From an uncultured Actinomycetes bacterium (GTDB lineage Bacteria > Actinomycetota > Coriobacteriia > Coriobacteriales > Atopobiaceae): a stretch of 32,773 bases of DNA. The stretch is from assembly GCA_900313905.1 (NCBI GenBank), contig OMTG01000006.1:1-32773 (forward strand), in the 5' to 3' direction. Under the pieces are notes generated by a model, which saw only the letters and a program-made list of their open reading frames with translations, did not search any database and was not told the origin of the DNA. Below are positions 1 through 7,271 of the stretch, one piece after another (the stretch's first letter is position 1; each line of letters opens with the position of its first letter). The position numbers and the translations under genes were made by a program.

Positions 1-26
1 ATCACGTTATCAGAATGTTAGGTTGC

Positions 27-39
27 CGCAATCGTTGCG
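27..39. repeat. Short inverted repeat upstream of PAP2 gene
   Basis: A perfect 5-bp dyad, CGCAA-TCG-TTGCG, lies about 55 nt before the PAP2 start codon. It could be part of an operator or a weak hairpin in the 5' leader. I see no convincing -35/-10 pair in bases 1-56, so the promoter may lie outside the window. Short dyads like this arise easily by chance. Confidence 0.25.
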
Positions 40-56
40 TGAGCGCCGGCCTTCAC

Positions 57-102
57 TATGGACCATGAACCGAAACGAACAAGGAGGCTCTCATGGTCCA
101 TA
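57..102 (+). promoter_or_regulatory. Inverted repeat enclosing RBS and covering start codon of PAP2 gene
   Basis: Bases 57-68 (TATGGACCATGA) and 91-102 (TCATGGTCCATA) are perfect 12-bp reverse complements separated by 22 nt. The right arm contains the ATG start codon at 93-95, and the loop contains the AAGGAGG Shine-Dalgarno at 81-87. In the mRNA this would form a stem-loop with the start codon paired and the ribosome site single-stranded. Candidate roles are translational control (thermometer- or protein-gated), a DNA operator dyad, or both. The repeat is directly visible; its function is inference. Confidence 0.6.
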
Positions 103-755
103 TCCACTCTCTCATCCGCCGCATCGCTCCGCATCTGGTCCCGACAGCGCTGGCCCTCATCTTCGCAGCCTGCGCCTGGGAGGTCTCTGAGGGGCATCCT
201 CTCGCTATCGACCGCCTGGCTGCATCCCTGGCATCTGCCATCCCTGCCGCCCTCGCGGTGCCGCTTGGGCAGGCGCTCTCCAATCTCCCCTTTGTCGCCG
301 CACCAATCATCCTGCTGGTGCTGCTCCTGCAGAGGAGGCGCCGTGAAGCTGCCCTGGTCACGGGCGCGACTGTCTCAGCGCTTGCCTCTGCAGAGATCCT
401 GAAGCTCGTCTTCCTGCGTCCGCGTCCTGAGATGATGCTCGTCGCTGCCACAGATGCCAGCTTCCCCTCTGGCCATACGACCACGGCCTTCGCACTGGCC
501 ACCATCTGCGCGCTCATCTGGATGCAGCAGCATGCCGGCCGCAGGCGCCTTGTTCCTGCCCTCCTTGTCGCTTCTGCCGTGCTTGTAGGCATGGGCCGCA
601 TCATCCTGGGCGTACACTTTGCATCGGATGTCATTGCCGGAGCAGCGCTCGGCACCCTCGTCTCGTGGATCTGCTGGCAGCTCTTCGCAGGAGTGGGCGC
701 ACAGGCCGCAGCACCAATCCGCACCCGCCAGAAAGGACATGCATGGAGCGCCTGA
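93..755 (+). CDS. PAP2-family membrane phosphatase
   Basis: A 220-residue integral membrane lipid phosphatase of the PAP2 superfamily (phosphatidate or undecaprenyl-pyrophosphate phosphatase type), expected to act at the outer face of the cytoplasmic membrane. All three catalytic motifs are present: K104-X6-R111-P112, P125-S-G-H128, and R169-X5-H175-X3-D179, where H128, H175 and D179 would form the phosphatase site. Hydrophobic segments lie near residues 14-30, 48-80, 88-104, 130-145, 152-170 and 180-200. The ATG at 93 has an AAGGAGG Shine-Dalgarno 5 nt upstream and lies inside an inverted repeat. The gene overlaps the downstream HAMP-DedA chimera by 13 nt, so the two are probably translationally coupled. 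Pairing with a DedA-type protein suggests bactoprenyl-phosphate recycling: PAP2 makes the C55 monophosphate and DedA proteins flip it inward. Substrate cannot be fixed from sequence alone. Confidence 0.9.
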   Translation: MVHIHSLIRRIAPHLVPTALALIFAACAWEVSEGHPLAIDRLAASLASAIPAALAVPLGQALSNLPFVAAPIILLVLLLQRRRREAALVTGATVSALASAEILKLVFLRPRPEMMLVAATDASFPSGHTTTAFALATICALIWMQQHAGRRRLVPALLVASAVLVGMGRIILGVHFASDVIAGAALGTLVSWICWQLFAGVGAQAAAPIRTRQKGHAWSA

Positions 756-2068
756 CAACCATACGGCAGCGCCTGCGGCTCTCGAATATCCTGACGCTGC
801 TCGTCCCGCTTGCCACCTGCATCGTCGTCGCACTCATCTGCGTGGCCGTCTTCCTCATCCAGGTGAGGGGTGGCCTCGATCTCGAGATCTCGGATGCCGA
901 GGACATGACGACAATGGGCAGGGTCGTCTCCGAGACAGCAGGCCATATCCTGAATGAGACTGAAGGGGACCATACCGCAGCTCTGGACGATCTCGCCCAG
1001 AGCGTTGCCGGCTCTGGAGGGATGCTCCAGATCCTCGATGGAACAGGGAACATCTTCTACAGCTCCGGCACGCCGGTGCAGCGCGACTCGCTCCTCGCGA
1101 GCGCGCGTGCGCTCGATGACACGGATGGTGTGCTTGTCTCGGCCGCTGGGACGAGCCTCTACCTCCACAAGGAGGGCAGCTACCATATCGCGCTCTTTGC
1201 GAACTACGCAGAGGTCAGAGGCCACGCTATCAAGCGTGCCCTCCTGATCTCCGGCCTTGTCGTCCTGGCAGCAGCCATCGTCTCGCTGCTTCTGATGGAC
1301 CGTCTTGGCCGCCATCTCGTCTACGACCGGATCGAGAGCGGCCTTGCAGAGCTCGGCGACGGCGTAAGCCGCATCGCAGACGGCGACCTCCGCTTCCGCA
1401 TAGCCCATGCAGAGCAGGACGAGTTCGCACCGATCTGCGATGACTTCAACGAGATGGCAGGACGGCTCGAGGAGGCCGACGAGCGCGAGCTGGCAGAGGA
1501 GCGCCGCCGCCTTGAGCTCATCCTTCCGCTTGCCGGCTTCTTCTCCCGTGCTGGCGCCCTCTGGCTGCCGCTGGCCATCGTCTCTGCGACCATCGGCTCG
1601 CTTGCCGGGGCCTATGTGCTCTATGCGGTGGGGACCATCCTGAATGAGGGGCGTCTCGAGCGCGTGCTTGCCTCCAAGCCTGCCCACTTGCTCGGCTTCG
1701 AAAAGTCCGACGTGAAGGCAGCCTTTGGCTGGTTCGATACCAAGGGCCAGAAGACCGTCCTCATCTGCCGCTGCATCCCCGTCGTGCGGAGCCTGATCTC
1801 GATTCCGGCCGGCATGTCCCATATGAAGCTCGGCAGGTTTATGGCAATGACATTCGCAGGATCGCTCGCCTGGAACACCGTGCTCGTCTGCCTTGGCTTC
1901 TGGGTAGGAAGCGCCTGGGAAGGCGTTGCGGCAGGGGCTGCCTCCGTGATCTATATCGCGAGCTACGTCGTGATTGCAGCAGCAGGGGTGGCAGCGCTCG
2001 TCTGGTTCTGCAAGCGCATCCTTCCCCTCATCAAGTCGCAGGGCCAGACGCCCAGCCACGCTGCCTAG
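743..2068 (+). CDS. Chimera: sensor-kinase N-terminal half (TM-sensor-TM-HAMP) fused to truncated DedA/VTT transporter
   Basis: A 441-residue protein from ATG 743 (GAAAGGAC upstream), overlapping PAP2 by 13 nt. Residues 1-257 look like a two-component kinase input half: TM near 18-40, a roughly 125-residue extracytoplasmic domain, TM near 165-187, then a HAMP domain (about 188-245) and a charged helix. A kinase would next show its phospho-acceptor histidine box. Instead residues 258-430 match a DedA (SNARE-associated, VTT) protein. They begin at the conserved ELILPLAGF motif, followed by the CRCIPVVR...IPAGM region with its conserved arginines and the AWN...GFWVG segment. The kinase catalytic core and the first DedA helix (about 40-50 residues) are missing. 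The junction falls on E258-L259-I260, a tripeptide commonly found both before a kinase H-box and in DedA. Known DedA members such as UptA flip undecaprenyl phosphate. It could be a real in-frame deletion fusion or an assembly collapse; activity is unknown. Confidence 0.75.
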   Translation: MERLTTIRQRLRLSNILTLLVPLATCIVVALICVAVFLIQVRGGLDLEISDAEDMTTMGRVVSETAGHILNETEGDHTAALDDLAQSVAGSGGMLQILDGTGNIFYSSGTPVQRDSLLASARALDDTDGVLVSAAGTSLYLHKEGSYHIALFANYAEVRGHAIKRALLISGLVVLAAAIVSLLLMDRLGRHLVYDRIESGLAELGDGVSRIADGDLRFRIAHAEQDEFAPICDDFNEMAGRLEEADERELAEERRRLELILPLAGFFSRAGALWLPLAIVSATIGSLAGAYVLYAVGTILNEGRLERVLASKPAHLLGFEKSDVKAAFGWFDTKGQKTVLICRCIPVVRSLISIPAGMSHMKLGRFMAMTFAGSLAWNTVLVCLGFWVGSAWEGVAAGAASVIYIASYVVIAAAGVAALVWFCKRILPLIKSQGQTPSHAA

Positions 2069-2111
2069 GCAAGCAGGAAGTGTGGCTCGAAGCCGGCTTC
2101 CAAAGCACCAC

Positions 2112-2151
2112 AGATGGCGCAGACGCTGTTCCTCCGGCGCCTGCGCCATCT
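2112..2151. terminator. Hairpin between convergent genes
   Basis: Bases 2112-2122 (AGATGGCGCAG) and 2141-2151 (CTGCGCCATCT) form a perfect 11-bp stem with an 18-nt loop in the 108-nt space between the convergent chimera gene and the quinone reductase gene. There is no clear T run on either side, so intrinsic termination is uncertain. The position suits a shared bidirectional terminator. A 12-bp palindrome GAAGCCGGCTTC also lies at 2089-2100. Confidence 0.45.
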
Positions 2152-2176
2152 CCCTTGCAAGGCCAGATGCATCCCA

Positions 2177-2776
2177 TCAGCAGCCAGCCATGTCCTCCTC
2201 GACCTGGCTCAGCCATGCTGCGCGTTCATCTGCTGTCGTCAGATCCATGCTGCCGAGATTGTGCCAGTAGCCTTTGCCACAGCCCAGCTGCCAGAAGGTC
2301 GCATCGAGGAGCGTCTTCTGTATGCCGTCCCCAAGGCGCTCCTGCATGTATGAGGTGGCATTGGAAGAGGTCGTATAGGCATCCACGCGCTCGATATGCT
2401 GGAGCGTCCCCTGAAGTCCATGCCCCGTCGCCTCCCAGGAGAAGCCCGGCAGCATCACCTTGTCGAGCCAGCCACGGAGCATCGCCGGCACATCGTTCCA
2501 CCAGATGGGGAAGATGAGGAGAAGGCGATGGCAGCAGGAGAGCTGGTCCTGGTACTTCGCCACGAGTGGATCCAGCACCTTGCCCCTGCTGTAGCCTGCC
2601 AGCTCCTCTCTCCTCATCGCAGGCTCGAACCCATCTGCGTAGAGATCGATCAGCTCGTGGCTTCTGTCTGCACGGTCGAGCCCGCGCTCTGCCGCCTCGA
2701 GCACGGCATGCGTGAAGCTCCCCTCCCAGGGATGGCAATAGACGATCAATGTGTCGAAGCTTCCCGTCTTCTCCAT
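2177..2776 (-). CDS. Flavodoxin-fold NAD(P)H:quinone oxidoreductase (Flavodoxin_2 family)
   Basis: A 199-residue cytoplasmic flavoprotein of the NQO/KefF/MdaB type, predicted to transfer two electrons from NAD(P)H to quinones or similar acceptors using FMN or FAD. The first strand carries the family's TLIVYCHPWEGSFT phosphate-binding segment (about residues 9-22). The central LIFPIWWNDVPAMLRGWLDKV segment (about 87-107) is the flavin- and quinone-site signature, and length fits the family. The ATG at 2776 has an AAGGGAG Shine-Dalgarno 6 nt upstream. It lies 88 nt downstream of the repaired AEC permease stop and may be the last gene of the LysR-dehydrogenase-permease unit. The physiological substrate is unknown. 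Confidence 0.85.
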   Translation of the reverse strand: MEKTGSFDTLIVYCHPWEGSFTHAVLEAAERGLDRADRSHELIDLYADGFEPAMRREELAGYSRGKVLDPLVAKYQDQLSCCHRLLLIFPIWWNDVPAMLRGWLDKVMLPGFSWEATGHGLQGTLQHIERVDAYTTSSNATSYMQERLGDGIQKTLLDATFWQLGCGKGYWHNLGSMDLTTADERAAWLSQVEEDMAGC

Positions 2777-2864
2777 TGAAGGCTCCCTTCATCCGCTCAA
2801 AGACAGCATCCATTGTCTGCGCACCCTATCCAAGGCGCAAGAGGAACGGGAGGGATGCGGGACA

Positions 2865-3772
2865 TCACAGCAGTGCCGTGAGGACCGGAAGCGTGACAAG
2901 CGAGAGCAGGGTCGATGCAAGGATGAGCCCTGCCCATAGCGTCCATCCTGCCCATACTGCTCCGGCAGGATGGCTGTGGTGGACCCTGCCGGCATCGCAG
3001 ACATGAGGACCGCAACGCCTCTGACCGTGGCATCGGAAACCCAAGGCATAAGGACCAGCCAGACCAGGAGCGGGAAGATCACGAGTCGCAGTGCACAGAA
3101 CCAGGCGGTGTCCTTCGTGAACACCTCGTCGACAGCAGCCCCTGAGAGGATCGAGCCGATCGCGAGCATCGAGAGCGGCGTCGTGCACTTCGAGAGCGAA
3201 TCGATAGAGGCGGTCACAGGCGCCGGAAGCGGCACGGGAAAGAGCATATAGAGGACGCCTATGAAGCAGGCGATGATGCAGGGATGGGTGAGGACCTTGC
3301 GTATGGTCTCCTTCCGGTCCACATCGCAGAAGAGCGCCAGTCCTGCCGACCACATCGTGAAGCGGATGGGGATCTGGAAGACCGAAGTGTAAGTGACGCC
3401 GATATTCGAGTAGATGGCCTCGGCCACCGGAAGCCCGACGAAGCTCGAATTCGAGACAATCATCCCGTAGCTGGCGACACGGGAATGCTCCTTGGGCATA
3501 TGCCTGAAGAAGAGCTTCGACCCTTCGATGGCGGCAAGCTGGATCGCGAAGGAGAGCACGAAGGCCAAGATGCAATTCTCCAGGAAGGCGGCATCGGGCG
3601 TGCCGGCATTGATGAACCCATGGAGGATATTGGCAGGGAGCACGAGCATGATCAGGTCCGATGAGAGGGACTTCTCGCCTGCCGGCGTGATGATGCCGAG
3701 GCGGGAGCAGACAAAGCCTGCAGCCATCAGGATGAACATCTCGAGCTGCAGCACGACCATGGTGGCAAGCAT
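2865..3772 (-). pseudogene. AEC-family permease, frameshifted near its 3' end
   Basis: An auxin-efflux-carrier (AEC) family secondary transporter, probably for an organic acid, with repeated hydrophobic segments. The in-frame reading from ATG 3772 is normal through the conserved MPAGSTTAIL segment and then turns into Arg/Ser/Cys-rich nonsense ending at 2789. Reading frame +1 from about base 2935 restores LILASTLLSLVTLPVLTALL and a stop at 2865. That C-terminus aligns with the second AEC permease in this window. Adding one G to the minus-strand GGG at 2933-2935 (giving Tyr-Gly-Ala-Gly-Leu) repairs a 302-residue protein, matching the 304 residues of the paralogue. The start overlaps the upstream dehydrogenase stop by one base (TGATG). 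Either a real frameshift or a homopolymer sequencing error; if real, the last TM helix is lost. Confidence 0.8.
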
Positions 3773-4688
3773 CAGGCAACCGCCTTCTCAGAGATGCCGC
3801 AGGCGGAAAGCACATGCTTCACGGTCTCCATGCCGACACGGTGCTTCGCCTCACGGGTGGATCCTCCGACATGCGGCGTGCAGATGAAGTTCGGAAGCTG
3901 AAGCAGCGGCGATTCCTGCGGAAGCGGCTCGATGGTGGTCACATCGAGTGCTGCTGCGGCGATCCGGCGCATCGAGAGCGCATCGAAGAGCGACTGCTCG
4001 TCCACGACGCCGCCCGGGCGGTATCGACGAGGATGAGGCTGCGCTTGGCCTCGTTGAGCTCACGTGTGCCAATCATGCCCTTGGTCTGGGGCGTGAGCGG
4101 CACGCAGACCTGCACGATATCGGACTTCCGCATGATCTCGTGGATATCCTTCGCATGCAGCACTCCTGCACGCCTCGCCTCCTCGTCCGTCAGATGACGG
4201 GACCAGGCAAGGCAGGTGCAGCCGAAGGCTCCTTTCATCATCTGCGCAATGCGGCGTGCGATATGCCCGAAGCCGACGAAGCCGACCGTCTTCCCATAAA
4301 GCTCGCAGCCCATCAGCTCATGCGGCGAGAAATGGTCGTAGCGCCCTTCCTCGAGGCCCTCCCTTGCTTCAGGGATATGGCGCGCTGCGGCAAGCGTCAG
4401 GGCAAGCGCCATCTCGGCCACGCTCTCCGTGCTGCCACAGGGGACATTGACGACCGGGACGCCTGCCTCCTTCGCAGCTGCGCAGTCGATCATGTCAGTG
4501 CCGGCACCGTGCATCGCGATGATCTTCAGGCGCGTGGCACGGGCAATGATGTCACGGGTGACATGGACACGGCGGACGATGATGGCATCAAGCAGCTCGG
4601 GATGGTCGAAGGTATCGACGACCGTGGCATGCTCCTCCAGGAGCGCGAGCGCTTCGGGATCGATCTCTTCTGACAGGTAGACGTTCAT
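3772..4688 (-). pseudogene. D-2-hydroxyacid dehydrogenase (NAD-dependent), frameshifted
   Basis: A member of the D-isomer 2-hydroxyacid dehydrogenase family (phosphoglycerate/glyoxylate reductase-like), which interconverts 2-oxo and D-2-hydroxy acids with NAD(P)H. From ATG 4688 (GGAAGGAAG upstream) it reads through the Rossmann loop GFVGFGHIARR to the catalytic-Arg segment LVDTAR and then goes out of frame. The other frame supplies VVDEQSLF...ALDVTTIEPLP (catalytic Glu) and FICTPHVGGST (catalytic His), ending at 3772. One extra G in the minus-strand GGG at 4013-4015 would restore TARGGVVDEQ and a 305-residue enzyme. The break separates the Arg from the Glu and His, so neither fragment should be active. 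It is the same type of lesion as in the adjacent permease. The exact substrate is not identifiable. Confidence 0.85.
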
Positions 4689-4747
4689 GGGCTTCCTTCC
4701 TCTGGACCGTCTTTCATCATCCTCGGAAGAGACCATGATGTCTAATA

Positions 4748-4761
4748 CCTATTGATATAGG
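4748..4761. promoter_or_regulatory. Candidate LysR-type operator in AT-rich gap
   Basis: CCTAT-TGAT-ATAGG is a perfect 5-bp dyad in an AT-rich patch (4743-4766) of an otherwise GC-rich region. It lies in the 86-nt gap between the LysR gene and the dehydrogenase gene. The size and AT content are typical of LysR-type T-N11-A sites. It would place the LysR protein at the promoter of the dehydrogenase-permease unit. Binding is inference. Confidence 0.4.
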
Positions 4762-4774
4762 GTTATGATGCCTT

Positions 4775-5656
4775 TCAGGCACCACTATCCAGCTGCCGGT
4801 GTGCTACCTCAATGAAGAGCGATGCTGCAGGCTCCCAGGAGAGGTTCTGCTTCCAGGCAAGCCGCCCTCTCGTCTCATGCCGGGGAGCAAGCGGGACGAA
4901 CCGTGCCCGGTCCCCTGCCATCGTCTCTGCGATGCTGGGGCAGATGGCGCATCCCACGCCGCCGAGCACCATCCATATGGCGGCAGAGAGGGCATTGTAG
5001 CTCATGGGCTCGAGCGCGAGCTCCCCTTCCTTGAACCAGGAGAGGATCTCATGCGAGAGCGCGCCACGGGTGGGCAGGAGCAGCCGCTCTTCTGCAAGAT
5101 CGGCAGGCACAAGCTCTTTTCGCTCCCCAAGCGGGCTCCCTTCAGGCACAAGCACACCCCAGAGGTCGGGCTTGGGCAGAGGCAGGGTATCGAAGCGAGC
5201 CAGATCTATCGGCTCGCGCAGGATCCCGAAGTCGACCGTCCCCTCATCGAGCCGTGCAACCACCTCGTCCGCATTGCCGGTGAATATCTCGATATGCACC
5301 TCGGGTGCCTCCCTGAGGAAGGCACCGACAAGCTTCGGCATCACATCGGCGCTGTAGGCCTCGACCGAGCCGATCGTGAGGCTGCCGCCAATGCTGGCAC
5401 CTTTCGAGGAGTAGTCGCTCTCGAGCCGGTCAGCGAGCGATACGAGGTCCTGTGCCCTCCGGGCAAAGCTCCTGCCTTCCGGCGTCAGGCTCACGCCCCG
5501 CTTGCCGCGCACCAGGAGCTGGCAGCCAAGCTCCCGCTCGAGTGCGCCCAGCTGCCGACTGAGCGATGGCTGCGTCATATGCAGCCGCTCTGCTGCCCGC
5601 GTGAGGTTTCCTGCATCGGCGACCGCAAGGAAATAACGCAGCACCCTGAGCTCCAT
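4775..5656 (-). CDS. LysR-family transcriptional regulator
   Basis: A complete 293-residue LysR-type regulator. Residues 1-60 form the winged helix-turn-helix, with the classic RYFLAVADAGNLTRAAERLHMTQPSLSRQL pattern split over the recognition helices. Residues about 88-290 form the periplasmic-binding-protein-like effector domain (GGSLTIGSVEAYSADVMPKLV onwards). It should bind DNA as a tetramer and respond to a small metabolite. The ATG at 5656 has only a weak AAAGGG ribosome site, suggesting low expression. It lies upstream and in the same direction as the hydroxyacid dehydrogenase and AEC permease genes, so an organic-acid inducer is plausible; the effector is unknown. Confidence 0.9.
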   Translation of the reverse strand: MELRVLRYFLAVADAGNLTRAAERLHMTQPSLSRQLGALERELGCQLLVRGKRGVSLTPEGRSFARRAQDLVSLADRLESDYSSKGASIGGSLTIGSVEAYSADVMPKLVGAFLREAPEVHIEIFTGNADEVVARLDEGTVDFGILREPIDLARFDTLPLPKPDLWGVLVPEGSPLGERKELVPADLAEERLLLPTRGALSHEILSWFKEGELALEPMSYNALSAAIWMVLGGVGCAICPSIAETMAGDRARFVPLAPRHETRGRLAWKQNLSWEPAASLFIEVAHRQLDSGA

Positions 5657-5674
5657 GCATCGACCCTTTCTGTT

Positions 5675-5709
5675 CTGGCATCAGGCACCTGGCTGGCATT
5701 GCCTGGCAT
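5675..5709. repeat. Three CTGGCAT direct repeats in LysR leader
   Basis: CTGGCAT occurs exactly at 5675-5681, 5693-5699 and 5703-5709 (ATGCCAG on the transcribed minus strand), within 55 nt upstream of the LysR start. Spacings are 18 and 10 nt. Three copies in 35 nt is more than expected by chance and could be a regulator-binding cluster, but no factor can be named. Confidence 0.35.
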
Positions 5710-5771
5710 GCCCTGAATTCTCCATCCTATGGTAGCGTGAACCAGCCTTAGATCACGAAGTGTCAGGCTCT

Positions 5772-6686
5772 TTACAGCCAGACGATCTGGGCCAGCCCCA
5801 CCATCACCGGTATCGTGACGATGCTTGCAAGCACCGACACCACGATCGTCTCGGTCGCATGGGCATAGTCGTTCCCATAGAGCTGGGAATAGACCGCCAC
5901 CATGGAGGCGACCGGGCATGCCTGCGCAATGAGGAGAGCCATCTTCACCGCGAAGAATTCCTGGGGAAGGATGCTGAGGCAGGCAAGGATGGAAAGCGGC
6001 ACGGCGATGAGCCGCACTGCCGCCACCTTGTAGGCACCATTCCTTCCCAGAAGCGCATGGAGGTCGGTCTCGGCCAGATAGACGCCGACGCTGAACATCG
6101 CAAGCGGCGTGTTCACGGCCGCCACGAAATCGAGTGCATCCTGGAGCACATCAGGCAGGGCAGCCGCCGTGAAATAGAGCACGAGACCGATCAGCGCCGC
6201 AATCAGGAAGGGAGCCGTGAGGATGCTCCGGAGATTGGGCTTCGTCCGCTCCCCTTTAAGGATCCCCACCCCGTAGGTCCACTGGCCGATGTTCATGGCA
6301 GCGATGAAGCCAGTCATATAGAAGACCGCATCCTGCCCGAGCACGGACGTGACGAGCGGGATGCCGAAGAAGCTCGGATTCGAGAAGGTGCCCGCAAAGC
6401 ATTCGACCGGATCGTCCTTCAGGAAGATGCGCGCCACGATGCCGCCGACAAAGACGATCGCGATGCCGGCAAGAGCTGATACCAGGAGCGCTTCGGTGTT
6501 CTCCGCAGTCCGCTCGACCTGGAAGCCCTTGATGATGACAGCAGGGAGGGAGAGGTAGATGAGGATATTGCCGATTGTGCGGTTGCCTTCGAGCGTTATC
6601 TTGCCGAAGCGGAACATGAGATAGCCGATGCCGGCCAGGATGAACATCACGAGGACCTGGGCTGCCACTATCAAGGACATCTGCAT
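5772..6686 (-). CDS. AEC-family transporter (intact paralogue)
   Basis: A 304-residue auxin-efflux-carrier family permease with about ten hydrophobic helices in two halves. It starts LIVAAQVLVMFILAGIGYLMFRFGKIT and contains the conserved TFSNPSFFGIPLVTSVLG segment (about residues 100-118), typical of the substrate-binding crossover, and a second half ending VTIPVMVGLAQIVWL. Family members move organic acids such as malate. ATG 6686 is chosen because GGAGG lies 8 nt upstream; ATG 6680 is too far from it, and a further upstream start at 6791 gives a non-hydrophobic, unlikely leader. It lies between the glycerol-3-phosphate module and the LysR gene. It is a distant paralogue of the frameshifted permease and shows the C-terminus that copy should have. 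Confidence 0.9.
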   Translation of the reverse strand: MQMSLIVAAQVLVMFILAGIGYLMFRFGKITLEGNRTIGNILIYLSLPAVIIKGFQVERTAENTEALLVSALAGIAIVFVGGIVARIFLKDDPVECFAGTFSNPSFFGIPLVTSVLGQDAVFYMTGFIAAMNIGQWTYGVGILKGERTKPNLRSILTAPFLIAALIGLVLYFTAAALPDVLQDALDFVAAVNTPLAMFSVGVYLAETDLHALLGRNGAYKVAAVRLIAVPLSILACLSILPQEFFAVKMALLIAQACPVASMVAVYSQLYGNDYAHATETIVVSVLASIVTIPVMVGLAQIVWL

Positions 6687-6846
6687 GGAACAAGCCTCCA
6701 GAGAAGATCTTGCGCAGGAGCTTTCAGATTCCTGCGGACAAGCTCTTCCATGGTAATGGTTCGCAGAACTTTTGGGCTGTTCGAGGCCCATTCTTCCCAG
6801 CGTGCCGCAACCATGGCTGCGAATGCACCTTCGCCAGATATGCTGA

Positions 6847-6878
6847 AGGCGGCAGGAAGCCCAAGCCTCCTGCCGCCT
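6847..6878 (-). terminator. Hairpin after the glycerol-3-phosphate module
   Basis: AGGCGGCAGGA (6847-6857) pairs perfectly with TCCTGCCGCCT (6868-6878) around a 10-nt loop, 33 nt past the DUF1667 stop. The stem is strong, but no T run follows, so it may be a terminator, an RNA processing site or a 3' stabiliser. The whole 224-nt gap 6687-6910 holds nothing else I can support; a small minus ORF there is not convincing. Confidence 0.5.
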
Positions 6879-6910
6879 CTCATCTCGGCAATCTGCCCAG
6901 AAGCGCTGCC

Positions 6911-7270
6911 TCAGGCGTTGCGCGTGGCGACCATATCGACACCGGTGCCAGCGATATCATGCACGACCACATCCCCGATATGGACGGGAGCTGCTGCCTT
7001 TGCATCGGCGAGCGCCTTCATTACGGCAAAGATCTTCTCCTTCGGCACAGGAGAGGCGGTCTTCACCGAGATCATCTGCTCTGTGGCAGAGCCCGTGACC
7101 GGAACCGATGAGGTGACGATGCGGGTCGGATGCGTGAGCTCGGAGCGGGCATACCTATCGCCCCGGATGCAGGTGTTGCCCGTGACCGAGACGATCTTGC
7201 CACCCTCGAGCGTGGCTGTCACCTGGCAGCCGAGCGGGCAGTTGATGCAGGTGAGCGTCTTTGTCTCCAT
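6911..7270 (-). CDS. DUF1667 iron-sulfur-type protein
   Basis: A 119-residue small protein of the DUF1667 family. Its N-terminus has the cysteine pattern C-X2-C-X3-C (CINCPLGC) followed about 26 residues later by a fourth Cys in the NTCIRG segment, like the [4Fe-4S] site at the front of molybdopterin oxidoreductases. The family regularly accompanies a GlpA-like dehydrogenase and an FAD/NAD oxidoreductase and is thought to be an electron-transfer subunit. ATG 7270 follows GAGGAGG with 6 nt spacing. It starts just past the upstream stop (1-nt gap), so it is translationally coupled. No membrane segment is visible. Confidence 0.85.
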   Translation of the reverse strand: METKTLTCINCPLGCQVTATLEGGKIVSVTGNTCIRGDRYARSELTHPTRIVTSSVPVTGSATEQMISVKTASPVPKEKIFAVMKALADAKAAAPVHIGDVVVHDIAGTGVDMVATRNA

Positions 7271-7271
7271 C

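Noticed and set aside
57-102. The start-codon inverted repeat as an invertible switch or attachment site
   Set aside because: The segment is too small (22-nt interior) for recombinase inversion and no recombinase gene is nearby; RNA or operator roles fit better.
56-2149. 697-codon open frame on the minus strand opposite PAP2 and the DedA chimera
   Set aside because: It is antisense to two genes with full motifs, has no recognisable domain and is the usual high-GC mirror of real codons.
2789-2864. The native C-terminal tail of the first AEC permease (Arg/Ser/Cys-rich)
   Set aside because: Its composition is unlike any membrane protein end, and the alternative frame gives the conserved last helix, so it is frameshift nonsense.
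6671-6883. 70-codon minus-strand open frame in the 224-nt gap before the second AEC permease
   Set aside because: It starts inside the hairpin region and overlaps the true permease start; there is no family match and no ribosome site.
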